64,000 nt of DNA from Falciphora oryzae (taxonomy: Eukaryota > Ascomycota > Sordariomycetes > Magnaporthales > Magnaporthaceae). Every line of letters begins with the position of its first letter. Position 1 is the first letter of the stretch. Below, one piece after another: positions 10,049-20,815 of the stretch. The position numbers were made by a program, and so were the translations under genes. Under the pieces are notes generated by a model. The model saw nothing but the letters and a program-made list of their open reading frames with translations, did no database searches and was not told the origin of the DNA. The stretch spans positions 97,778 to 161,777 of the forward strand of contig JNVV01000042.1 of NCBI GenBank assembly GCA_000733355.1, given 5' to 3'.

Positions 10049-12845
10049 ATGGCGCGGAAAACCTTCAAGGCCGTCATCGTCGGTGGCGGCGTTGGTGGCC
10101 TGACGCTCGCCAACGTCTTTGAGCAGCTGGGCATCGACTATGTCCTGCTCGAGTCGTATCGCGACTTTGCTCCGCAGGTCGGCGCTAGTATCGCCATGCT
10201 GCCCGCCGGCCAGCGCATCCTGGACCAGCTCGGCTGCAAGGCACCCTTCCTCGAGGGCGCCCCCAGTCTCGACACGACCAATCCTGCGGTAGAGGGCAAG
10301 CCAGTCTTCATTTTCCGAGGCTACAACGATACCCTGGTGAAGAGGCAAGTGTGTTGTGGGGATCGGACCCATCCCCGCCTGTGTGGTCTGATCTGTCGTC
10401 CCGTCCCTTCAACACTGACAGCTGGCCCACCTGCATAGAGTCGGACATGGAGTGACATTCAACGATCGACAGGTGCTGCTACGGGTTCTGCACGAAAATA
10501 TCAAGGACAAATCAAGGCTGCTGCTCAACAAGCGTGCCGAAAGGGTAACAACAACAGAGGCGGGCGCGACCGTGCAAACCAAAGACGGCGAGGTCTTCGA
10601 AGGTGACATTATCGTTGGGCTCGATGGTATCCGGAGCAGCATCCGCGAGGAGATGTGGCGCATTGCGTCCAAGGCCTCGCCCGGCTATTTTCCCAAGGAT
10701 GAATGGAAGCGTAAGAGCATTGATAGTTCCCGGCTGTGCCGCTGACCCCAGACCGTTCGAAGGAATAAGATGCTGACAGTGGCACCCGACTCCAGGCGTC
10801 CCCGTCGACATCAAATGCCTATATGGCATCTGCAGGTCTCACGAGCGGATCCCGGCGGGTAACGTCATTACCGTTATGAACCGCGGATACTCGTATCTTC
10901 TCATCAGCGGCCCGGAAGGCAAAGTGTACTACTTCCTTTTTGTGAAGCTCCCCGAGCGCATCACCGCCGACAAGACGCCGCGCTACTCGACCGAGGACGC
11001 CAAGGCGCTGGCGGAGGAGCACCGCCACGACCCCATCATCGACGACTGCACTTTCGGCCAGGTCTTCGACAACAGCGTCTCGTTTGGCATGACGCCGGTC
11101 CACGAGCACGTCTTCGAGAAGTGGCACTACGGTCGCATAATCACGCTGGGCGACGCCGCGCACAAGCCCAACCCGATCAGCGGCCACGGCGGGAACGGCG
11201 CCATGGAGAGCGTGGCCGAGCTGGCCAACCAGCTGAAGCGGCGCTTGGACTCGTCGTCGTCCGGCTGCCTGTCTGCTCAGGACATCGACTCCGTCTTCAG
11301 GGACACCCAGGCCGTCCGGTTCGAGCGGGCAAAGAAGTTTGTAGCGTTCTCCCACGAGCAGCAAGACTTTAACGCCCCGTCCGGCCCTCTCGGCTTTCTC
11401 GCCATCCGCCTGGCTCCGTGGATCTTGAGCGAAGAATCGATGATCGAGATGAATCTTCACCTCGCTGTGGATGCCGTCCGTATCGAGGGCCTCCCCGTAC
11501 CCTTCTACCCCCACTACATCCCCTGGACGGACGAGCTCCCTGCCAAGCCGATGAAGAACTCCTGGATCCCCAGGGCTTTCGTGGGACTCGCATTGCTGGG
11601 GCTCTCTTACGCAGCCGGATACGGGATCAAGGGGGTCGACGTGGTGCCCGAATCGTTCCTTGGCCACCCGTTCAGGGAGTTCTACACCGGAAACCAGGGG
11701 ATAGACGCCCTCCTTGCCGTCTTGACCAAGATCTTCTCCCTCCTCGTGGGCAGCCCGAGCCCGGAGCACCGCCTTCAGCTCATCTACTTCCTGCCCATGC
11801 TGACGCCCATGGTGCTCATCTGGATGGTCGAGGCGCACAGGCGCGGAAACCTGCAGACCGTCCCAGGCCGCTTCGTGACATGGTGAGCTCTACTGCCGCA
11901 AGGCCCCTGGGCGAGATATGGGGAGCTGTCAAAGGCGCCTGTTGAGGGATACCAAGCTAACGAATCTCGCACGACCACAGGCCTTCGATCTACGCCATCG
12001 GCTACCAGCTCTTCGCGATCGCCCGCATCGGCCCCATCTACTTCCTCGTCTCCCTGCTCGTGGGCCGCAAGGACATGTACTACCGCCAGTCCAGCCGCAT
12101 CGTCGACCAGGACGTCGCCCGCGCGCTGCTCCCCGCCGTCTGCCTGGGCTTCGTCCTCCCCACCGTCTTCATGCTGCTCCCGCTGTGGGGCGCGCCCGCG
12201 GCCTGGCTCGACTTTATCACCGTCTGGCAGCTCGCGCCCGTCCTCGTCGGCCCGCTCACCACCTCCCTCGCCTCCGTCATCCGCACCCGCCGCCGTGGCT
12301 CCGGCGGCAAAGCCCACAAGACGCAGCCGGGCGAGGCGGGTGCGTACGGCGGCGTCACCGTGGTCGGCGAGGTCGGGAACTACGAGCTGTACAAGAACAA
12401 TGACCTGCCGCACCTCCTGTCCGCCTACGCGGCCGCCTTTTACAGCGCCGCGGCGCTGCACATCGCCGTGGCCGTCTACCTGCTCGCGTCGCCATCCCTC
12501 TCCCTCCGCGGCGTCTTCTTCGACCTGCCCTGCTGGCCCTGGAGCAGCGGCGCCGCGACCTGGAACGTGGGCGCCGACCAGCGCGAGGTCACGTCCGTCA
12601 TCTTCCGTTGGGACTTGGTCGTGTACGCCGCTACTTTGTTGGTTTGGTGCCTGCATACCGTCGTGGAGATGCGCCGCGTCGGCTACGTGCGCACCGCCGA
12701 CGCCTGCAAGGCCGCTGCCGCTGTTGTTGGTTCGTTCGTCCTGACAGGCCCGGGTGCCATGTACGCCGGGACGTGGTACTGGCGCGAGAGGGCTATTGCG
12801 GGGCTGAGCAAGATGGAGGAGGGCGAGGGAAAGAAGGATCAATAG
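10049..12845 (+). CDS. PaxM-type FAD-dependent monooxygenase fused to a multi-pass membrane domain
   Basis: Four exons: 10049-10344, 10439-10710, 10796-11882 and 11981-12845, giving 839 residues. The first intron is a GC-AG intron with consensus AG/GCAAGT; the other two are GT-AG. The N-terminal half is a class A flavin monooxygenase. It has the dinucleotide-binding GGGVGGLTLANVFEQLG (about residues 10-26), a DG motif (GLDGIRS, about 157-163) and the GD motif GDAAHKPNPISGHGGNGA (about 305-322). The last is the form seen in PaxM-like prenyl epoxidases of fungal meroterpenoid and indole-diterpene pathways. From about residue 445 on, several hydrophobic helices follow, continuing across exon 4 (for example ARALLPAVCLGFVLPTVFML). 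A membrane terpene-cyclase-like role for this half is plausible because such cyclases partner these epoxidases, but it is inference. No prenyltransferase or PKS lies nearby. Confidence 0.85.
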
Positions 12846-13350
12846 AGGGGTTGACGGGCGCAGTGGAAGTCTTGATTTGTTGGGGTGGGTGGATGAAGCC
12901 TTGGGTTTTTGGTGGCGCGATGAGGCATCTTGACGTAGCATGGCGTGCGCATTTAGTTGGCGTTGTTTGTTATCTTAACGGGCAAATGTGTTAGCATACA
13001 TACATTTTTTTCCCCTTGTTAATAGAGAATCTCTAGTCGTGAACATTTCTCTCAAACACCAAAACCACAGTTGAGCGTCTGGCGAGTTACGTCGGATCCA
13101 AACAACAGAGAAAAAGGTTCCCAAACCAATATTCCTATTCCAAGACCCTATAGACAGCCACAAAGGCAAAGTATAAACAGTGAAGCAACAAATGTTGACA
13201 TGAGAAAGAAGGCCGAATAAGCTCAAACCTTCAAACAACTCCTCCAATGCTAGCCCCGGGGCCTCCCAAAACTCCTAGAATGCTGTGCTATGCTGTAAAT
13301 GCTGACTCTGCTCTCCCAGCCCCTGAATCTCGTTCGAATGAAATGCCTAC
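12846..13350. other. Convergent 3' intergenic region
   Basis: About 500 bases between two converging genes, relatively AT-rich. It should contain both 3' ends; no gene is supported. Confidence 0.5.
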
Positions 13351-14272
13351 TTAGCACTTGAGGGTCTTGTCCTTGAAAGTGCACGTGTTGACGTTCTTGG
13401 TGGCGAGGTTGATGTAGCCACCGTCACCGTTGGAGGTGAAAGTGTTGCCGGCGGTCATGTAGAAGCAGTCGTAGCTGTTTGCAAGAAAATACACTGTTAG
13501 TCTCTCTCAAGCGTCCCCCCCGAAAAAAAGAAAAGTCCAAGTCGGGTATGGGAAAAAGAAAACTTACCTGACCTTGAGCAGCCCCGACTTGAGCTCGACG
13601 CTCGACTTGCCGGCGACGCCGTCGGGCTTGTCGACCTTGTAGCCCGTGTTGCAGCAGATGGCGGCGGCGTACTTTGCCGGGTCCGGGTTGGCGGCCCACA
13701 TGTCCTGGGTCGTGGCCTTTGTGAACTCCTCGCGCGCCCTTGTCCAGTCCGACAGGCCCTTGATCAGCCCGAACGTCTTGGTCGCGCCCGCCATGACCAG
13801 GTTGGTGGCGGCGTCCTGCACGACGCCGGTAACCACACCGGTGACCGCGTCCTTGGCCGCGCCGCCGATGCCACCGCCGGCTGCCGGGGCCGGGGCCGGG
13901 GCCGGGGCGGGCTTGTCGGCAGGCTTGGGGGCGGGCTTGTCGGCAGGCTTTGGGGCGGGCTTGNNNNNNNNNNNNNNNNNNNNNNNNNNNNNNNNNNNNN
14001 NNNNNNNNNNNNNNNNNNNNNNNNNNNNNNNNNNNNNNNNNNNNNNNNNNNNNNNNNNNNNNNNNNNNNNNNNNNNNNNNNNNNNNNNNNNNNNNNNNNN
14101 NNNNNNNNNNNNNNNNNNNNNNNNNNNNNNNNNNNNNNNNNNNNNNNNNNNNNNNNNNNNNNNNNNNGGCGGTGGCGCGGATGTCGAGCTGGCCGCTGCC
14201 GGGCTGGGCGACGGGCGCGGCCGCGACGCTGAGGATGAGAGGGGTGAGGACGAAGAGGGTCTTGAACTGCAT
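13351..14272 (-). CDS. Secreted protein with a Lys-Pro-Ala repeat linker and Cys-containing C-terminus (gapped)
   Basis: Two exons: 14272-13568 (containing the assembly gap) and 13474-13351, joined by a GT-AG intron of 93 bases. The start MQFKTLFVLTPLILSVAAAP is a clear signal peptide. After the gap comes a KPAPKPADK-type repeat, then Ala/Pro- and Gly-rich sequence. A folded C-terminal part follows, with ICCNTGYKV, YDCFYMTAGNTF and an ending NTCTFKDKTLKC that gives five cysteines. The reading frame differs on the two sides of the gap, so the gap length is only nominal. The repeat is probably what defeated assembly. The C-terminal part may be a small disulphide-bonded domain exposed on the wall or secreted; I do not recognise a named family. 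Confidence 0.75.
13964..14167. other. Assembly gap (204 N) inside a coding repeat
   Basis: The N run begins directly in a Lys-Pro-Ala codon repeat of the secreted-protein gene. Frames on the two sides do not match, so the true length is unknown. Confidence 0.95.
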
Positions 14273-15361
14273 GGTGGCGGTGGCGGTGGCGGTTGGTTTG
14301 GTTTGATGCGGAGGGGAGGTAAGAGCAGGGGAGAAGAGAAGGTAGGAAGAAATGGAACGGAAGGACTGAAGGATAAGACTGAAGGAAAAGACTGAAGGAG
14401 AGCTGATTGGTTTGGAGGCTGAGGAGCAGATGAGGATGGAGAGAGTACAAAATCGGCAACCACTGAGAGATATCAAGTCTTCTTATATCTTTCCGAGAGC
14501 CGTGACCTCGCCTCCATCTCCATCATCAACAAACCGCCCATCCAAGCCCGTTCCAAAGGGGGCGGCAAAGAAAAGGGGTATCTACAAGGGGCGCATCCCG
14601 CCCCCGCGGTCCACAAGGCAGGACTCCACCATCTGCATGGCATACAAACTAGCTTAAAGCTATCTTTAGGATCACGAAAGGCGATCGGCTTGATCCCGTC
14701 TAGGGGCAACGGCACGGAGAACAGATCAGGCACAAGGCACGAGGCGGGGAGAGCAGGGGCAAGCTTTGCTGAAGCTCTAGCACAGCTTAGTGGCTCCGCC
14801 CTGCCAGGGATTTGTCCAGCGGGAGCGAATCAGGATCGCCAGCGGACCCGCCGGGCTCAGGTACCGACTCCACCACGCCCGTCTGCATTTTTTGGGAGCG
14901 CGGCCCCCGTGCCCCCTTAAACGGAGGCTTAGCCGGTGGGGGAATGATATGCGTCGACCACGCGCTTGGCTGGAGGCGAGCGGTCGGGTTAGAGCTCGAG
15001 ATATCCTCGCTTGTTGACTTTGAATGACATCATTCGTTCACTCGGTCGCCACCCGGTGCGGAGCACGACAAAGGACCATGAGCACATGCGGGCTAGCCAA
15101 CACACCGAAAGGGGTAGGCTTTTATTTTGAAGTGCTCCAAATAGCCGACAAAAACAGAAGTCGTTTTCGTCGTGCGAGAGAATCGAGAAGAAAAAAAAAA
15201 AAAAAAGGGTGCGGAACAAATGAGTGAGAATGAAGAAGAAAAAAATATCAAGGAAAAGTAACAGCATCTCTTTTTTTCGACATCCAAATCCTGCACGTCA
15301 GGCCCAAAAACAATAAAACGTAACCAGACTCCACATCCAAAAGTCTAAGCCACCCCTCCCC
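14273..15361. other. Intergenic region, no supported gene
   Basis: It contains the promoter of the gapped secreted-protein gene, with a TATA-like GATATAAGA on the minus strand near 14485, and the 3' flank of the next minus-strand gene. A long A run sits at about 15188-15206. No protein-like ORF was seen. Confidence 0.45.
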
Positions 15362-16450
15362 TTACCACGGCCTCAGCTTGACATTGTCAATCATGACGCC
15401 CGCGCTGTACCTGGGGTCGCTGCACTCAAACGCAAACCTAAGCTCCCCGGCCCTCCTGGCGCTGGCGGTCGAGAGCGTGACCTCGGTCCGCCCGCTCCCG
15501 CCCGCCGTGGCCGGGCGCGCGCCCGTCGTGCTGACGAAGCCGTAGAGCTCGCTCTTGCTGTTGGCCTTGACGGCGGCCCCGCCCGTCGTCGCCCACGAGT
15601 CCAGGCCCGACGAGAAGTCCGGGTTCGCCACGAGCTGCGCGGATGACGAGTCGCCGCACACCTTTTACGGCTTGGACGCCGCGGCGGCGCCGGTCGGGGT
15701 GCTGCTCGGCGCGGACGATGAGGCGACTCGGTTGGGACGCCGAGGGCGTCTCCCGGCGGGGCTGCTGGGGGCGTCGGTGGCGGTTGGGTCGGCCGAGGCT
15801 GTGGGCTCCGTGGTGGCGTCGGATGGGAGGGCCGTGTCAGTCTCAATTGGGACGCCCGTCGCGGTAGGATCCTCTGTGGCGGCGGCAGCAGGTTCCTAGG
15901 TTGTGACAGTCGCCTCGCCCAACGCATCTCCAGAATCGGTGGTAGATACGCCATCTGTAGGAGCCGCGCCGGGGTCAGCTGTGGTGGCGGTACCAGAGGC
16001 GTCTGTCGAAGTGGCGGCGACCATTTCGGCACTGGTGTCGGTGGCCAACGATGCAGGATCCGTTGTGGTGGGATCGGTGGCAGTTGGGGTTGGACCGGCG
16101 GTGGTCATCGATCCAGGGTCCGGGGCAGGGCCGCTGGCTGTGCCTGTCGGGCCGGTCGTGGCCGCATCTGTGGTGCTGGACAAGTCTGAGGTCGTCATTG
16201 TCACGGAGATCGAAATGGTGTCTGCCGTACCGGAAGCGGAGGCTGTAGCGCCGCCGTCCGTGTTCGAGTTCGAAAAGTCCGGAGTGATAGTCGAGTTGGA
16301 GACGTCCCTCGCCACATGCCTTGAATGCCTGACATGCCCGCTCACCTTGGTGTGGTGGTACTGTTTGCCTCGACCCGGATGTGCGAGCGTCGCCGGCAGG
16401 GCCAGCGACCCCACGAGGAGCGAGGCGAGCAGGTTGCGTGCCAGGATCAT
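15362..16450 (-). pseudogene. Secreted Ser/Thr-rich protein with C-terminal CBM-like domain, interrupted by two in-frame stops
   Basis: One continuous minus-strand frame of 363 codons runs from the ATG at 16450 to a stop at 15362. It contains a TAG at 15898-15896 and a TAA at 15667-15665. The N-terminus (LLASLLVGSLALPATLAHPG) is a signal peptide. A Ser/Thr/Ala/Pro-rich stretch follows and continues in the same style across the TAG. The last 95 residues start VCGDSSSAQLVANPDFSSG and end AGVMIDNVKLRPW, which looks like a CBM4/9-like galactose-binding fold. The TAG could be removed by a 54-base GTATCT...CTAG intron (15949-15896) that keeps frame. I find no good intron for the TAA. Alternatives are a recent pseudogene, two genes read as one, or stop readthrough. 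The preserved frame argues for very recent loss or a missed splice form. Confidence 0.55.
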
Positions 16451-17629
16451 GGTGTCAAGGACCGGGAGGATCCGGGCACATAAGCCAGGAGGTCGCCGAA
16501 GAGGAAGGACTAGTTTGTCTGAGAGAAACCAACCCGGATAGGATGTACTGGGGTTGATGAGCTGCCAAGGAGTGTGCTGTTGTGGGTTGGTTGTGGGATG
16601 AACGCATGTCTCAAGTCTCGACCAGGCACGGTCATCTTTATAATCCGCTTCCTCAGTCCTCTCGCTCTAGTCTGCTCCAGCCCCAGAACTGCGATTCCAA
16701 ATGGGACCTAGTGAGAGGAGGGCATCCAGGGGAATTGTGCTGTATGCCGCCACAAGTCGGCATCGGCGCCGGCCCGAGCCTGGACTGGGGCTTGGGTCTA
16801 AAGTCATGCCCGAGCCTACGGCTTCCTCCGTCTTGTCTACTGGCCTGATTTGTTCAGAAGTGGCTTGACAAAGTCTCGATTAGACCCACCGGAGCATTCG
16901 GGCTGGCTCTACCTGTGTGATAGCCCGTCATCAAAGTCAAGTCCGGACCACGGCCCAGTTAAACCCTTAGCCACTAAGATCACTTCTTCTAGCTTGTAGA
17001 CTACCACACCATGTGAAGCTCACAGAAAGTCGACGGATCCCCAAAGTGAGCTTCGGGACTTCCCATTTCTGTGGCGCTGTTGGCTGGATGTATTTAGTTT
17101 CCAGTCCATTTAGTTTACACTCTCTCCATGCTCTCCCGAACTTGGCGTCAAGCCACCAAAGCTTATCGAGCAGCCAACTTCGTCCACCGACTGTCGGACC
17201 TCGCACTCCGTTCTGATTGATCACAAGTAGTGGGTGATTCGACTGCTGGCTATACGCGTATCATTATCCGGAGCACTCTCTTGATGACTGTCTACCCTCG
17301 CAGTTTCGAAAACTCTGAATATCTGGGCCTGACCACGGTCACCGTGATCGAATAGATGGCCGCTGCCATAGGCCGTCGTCGGATAAAGCTTCAGATCCGC
17401 CAAAGGGATAGTAGGAACCGATGTTTCTTTAGAACTCGGGAATTCAGGGGTATTAAGCACTCAGGGGTAAATGTTCCATGGCACCCATCAGCTGCCTCGA
17501 CAGCTCTTATCCGATGAAAGTCCACAAGGCGTGCAGAAAGGCAAATGTACGTAGATTCTATCAGTACAAATGGGGGAATAAATCGCGGGGACGAAAATTG
17601 AACAAGCCCTGCCTTCCGTCATTGCATAT
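16451..17629. other. Intergenic region, no supported gene
   Basis: The left part is the promoter of the Ser/Thr-rich secreted gene; a TATA-like ATTATAAAG on the minus strand lies near 16632-16640. Short ORFs at about 17000-17460 overlap on both strands and look random. Confidence 0.45.
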
Positions 17630-18454
17630 CTATGTGTACCTAGCGGGCCGTGTCATCCAGTGGATGAACTGTTCTGGCTGGCCAGCCTGCTTGGGAGGGT
17701 TAGGGATCAAGACGTCTTCCCTAATCTCGAACCCAAACGCCTCGTAGAGATACCTTCCCATCCTTGAGGCCTCGACCACAGACTGCGAATCAGGTGTCAG
17801 AAGCAAGCTCTTGGTTTGGAAGCTGTATCGTGGTGTGGGCGGGTTCTTACCTCTACTCCTAACCTATCAGCTTCATCAACACCGTACTTCATGAGTATGC
17901 TTCCCACACCGCGGCGGTGGTATGCTGGGTCAACGGTCATGATATCCAATGCTGTTGCCCACCGATGATCAGCAGTCAGCGGATGGGCTATCCCCGGGAG
18001 TCGATGCGCACACGCGACAGAAAAATGAACGGAAAGGACACTCACACACGAGGTGCCCGCCGCTCTCCTTGACGGCAGCCCACCGGCGGCGCGTGAACTC
18101 CCACCAGATGTAGTCGGCGTACTCCTTTGCGTCCTTGTCGCGCCAGTGGTCGCCCTTGAGGCTGGAAGGGCCGACGTCGGGAGCGAAGCCGTCGTAGACA
18201 TCCCACTTCGCGAACCCGGCGATGACGCCCGTGTCGGTGTCGACGGCTTTGCAGAGGCGGGCGGCGGGGCCGAAGCCGGTGCGGTCGCGCATCGCCTTGC
18301 GTAGCCACCGCGCGCCGTCGACGCGGCCCTGGGGCGTGTCGTGGCCCGGGAACAGCGCCTCGATGTAGGCATGGTCGTGCGCGAAGGCCAGCGAGACCAC
18401 CTCGAAGCACCGGTCCATGTCCTCGGGCTCGCACAGCGCGAACTCGAAGGGCAT
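17630..18454 (-). CDS. GNAT-family N-acetyltransferase
   Basis: Three exons: 18454-18046, 17951-17851 and 17782-17630, giving 220 residues. Both introns are consensus GT-AG (94 and 68 bases). The start MPFEFALCEPEDMDRCFEVV is the usual N-terminus of fungal GNAT proteins of this type; a further in-frame ATG exists at 18526. The acetyl-CoA-binding motif A is split by the first intron: strand LDIMTVDPAYHRRGVGSILM carries the R-R-G-V-G pyrophosphate loop (about residues 138-157). The C-terminal motif B region, VEASRMGRYLYEAFGFEI, is also present. The acceptor substrate cannot be told from sequence. The protein has no signal peptide and should be cytosolic. Confidence 0.85.
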
Positions 18455-19469
18455 GGTTGGCGTGTTGGCGTTGGGGGCTGGGTGACTTGAGGGGAGGTGA
18501 TGCGATTGCCTGTTTGTGCTCAACAATGAATCCTCGGGGATTTTCTGGTTTTTCGCCCGAGGATTTAAAAGATCTCAAATACCAGGTCTCTGGCGTGTGT
18601 CGAGTGTGGCGTGAGGAGCCTGTTTAAATGTCCCGCGGGGAGGCAGCCGCCAGACTCGATGACACTTGTCCACAGAAACCGAAGCGCAGACAGGCAAGAT
18701 TGGCAGTCCGCAGGTAGTAATTATCAAAAGCTTGGACGCGGGCTTTTATATTGGGCTGCATGTCGGGACCCCTGTCTCCTGTCGTGTCTGGCCGCGGCCA
18801 GACTCGGGCCGAATTTGCCTCTCGCGCTTCCGAGCTGCGCAGCAGAGGCCCATGGAGACGGTATCCAACCTGCCTGGACCGCTTGGTCGGGCTGGATAGC
18901 GTTTCTGGGCATCGAGGCAGGGCGTCCAATTGGGGTGACCCCTCTCGGCGCGCGCAAACTTTGTTTCCAGCATTCCCAACGTCTGAACTTTGCTAGAGTC
19001 ATGGCAGCAGCGTCCAGCCCCCGCCCAAGCCCGAGGACGGACGCAGAAGACTGCCCGATCCGGAGAATGCCCGACGGAAAAGCGATAGCGACCAGTTCTT
19101 ATATCCCCGACGCGCTGCCCGGGTTAGACATACAGCGAATTTAATATCAAGATCCAAGCGCCCCGGCCCTTCTAGGTCCGATTGCTGCGACTGCAAAACG
19201 CCGGCTCGCGCTGCCGAGTCGACCGGCCGGCCCAGACAGCCCGCTCGAGACGGCTGTCATCGGAGGTGGGGAAAGGCTCGAAAAGGGTTTGTCTGAGACA
19301 TCAGATCACGACTGGTCTAGGCGCCCATTTACCAACTACCCGATTCCTGCCGTCTGCGCTCCCGCGTCAGAAATCGTTGCGCCCAGCAGTCCCCCTGGAC
19401 CGCTTGCCCGCCCGCCTCCGGGGACCCCACGTTTGCGATGCCCAGTCTAGCCCCCAGCGGCCTTCCAGA
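18455..19469. other. Intergenic region, no supported gene
   Basis: It lies between the start of the acetyltransferase gene and the 3' end of the RTA1-like gene, both on the minus strand. ORFs here overlap in several frames and show no family features. Confidence 0.45.
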
Positions 19470-20815
19470 TCAGGAAACTGTCGCTTGATTGAGCCGCGCG
19501 TCCGAGTCACCCCTGGAGCGCCTCTCGGCACGGTAGCTGGTAAGCTCCTCGGAGTCACGCGACGCCCGGCCCTTTTGGCCAAACAGCATGCCAAAAGTGG
19601 CGACATGACCAAGCTTTTCCCACGCGGTCCGGCCGTCGTCGACCCTCTGCTGTTCCACCTGCCTCCCGTCCCTGGCCAGGGTGACGAAGCGGGACGAGGG
19701 CAGGAAGCGCCCGGGGTTCCAGACGTTCCACAGTGCCGAGTTGAGGAGCATGAGCGAGGCCTCGAAGACGTAAAAGAAGGCCTCGTACCTGAGGATGGGG
19801 CTCAGGCTGACCAGGGACTCCATGCTGTCGATCCTGGCCTTGGTGTGGCCCCCCGCATGCTCAACCAGCCGATACACGCAGCGCACAAAGATGAGCGCCA
19901 TGCTGGCGTACAGCACACGGAGCTGGACTCCGACCCCCTCAAGGTTCTGCATTCCACCGCCTGACGCGGTAGCAGAAGCGTGGAGGACACGGCGGTGGAA
20001 ACGCACAGCCAGGAGGACAAAGACGGCAATCAGGGCAAGCTGTATCGAGATGGCGGCGAGGATGAGGCCCTGGCCGTTGGCTTGCTGGGCTTGCGACGAT
20101 GTTGGGTTGGCAGCAAGCGCAACGCCGAGTGCGTTGAGGAGCTCGACCAAGGCCATCAGACCTCCAAACAGTGGCAGAACCCGGCCGGAGGGGAGCGGCG
20201 CCAGGTAAGGAACATACTGGAAAATGCGACCCAAGACATGGTAATTTGCGAGCTCAAGCAGCGGTCTTCATGGTTCACAGTCAATCCGGTTGGCTGGTGC
20301 TCATCACGTGCAGTGTTTGGGCCTTTGCCATTATTAACTCACGGGCTAACAAAGATGAAGACCTGGCTGAGGATGAATGCAATCAACGCCGTCTTGTCCG
20401 GTGGCACGTAGATGTAGTTGTCGTGGGCTCCATACGACCTGATGGCGTAGCCAAGGGCAAACAGCACGGCGCAGACCGGGTGCAGACCTATAAGCTTGAA
20501 GGACTTGTACTGGCTGTGATATGGAGTCGCGTAAGCCACTGGTGTTCTTCAAGCTCGCCTAGTCGTGACGGGATGGCATGGCGATCAGCCCAAGCCGTCT
20601 TAGGGAGATCGTGACGTACAAGCATTGCCATATGTGGAAGCCGGCCGAGATGGCATAAGCTATGGTGAAGAATATGGGGGCTGCCTTGTTCGGAGCGTAA
20701 AAGTAGAGGCTGAACAAAACTGTATAAAGAGGCGCGTGGTCAGCCCATCTCCTTGGCGCGTCAGAGAAGAGGTTCCCATGACGGTGCTGTACTGACTCAA
20801 GTCCCCGTGCCCCAT
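19470..20815 (-). CDS. RTA1-like seven-transmembrane protein
   Basis: Four exons: 20815-20797, 20719-20620, 20513-20343 and 20265-19470, giving 361 residues. All introns are GT-AG (77, 106 and 77 bases). Joining restores family motifs: MGHGDL-ILFSLYFYAPNKAAP at the N-terminus, and SPPLLELANYHVLGRIFQYV across the third junction, matching the conserved LANY-LGRI-YY region of RTA1/RTM1 proteins. About seven hydrophobic segments are followed by a polar cytoplasmic tail of about 80 residues. The family includes yeast Rta1/Rsb1, linked to sphingoid-base or lipid movement and stress resistance. The specific role here is unknown. The first exon is only 19 bases long, so this gene is easy to mispredict. 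Confidence 0.85.
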
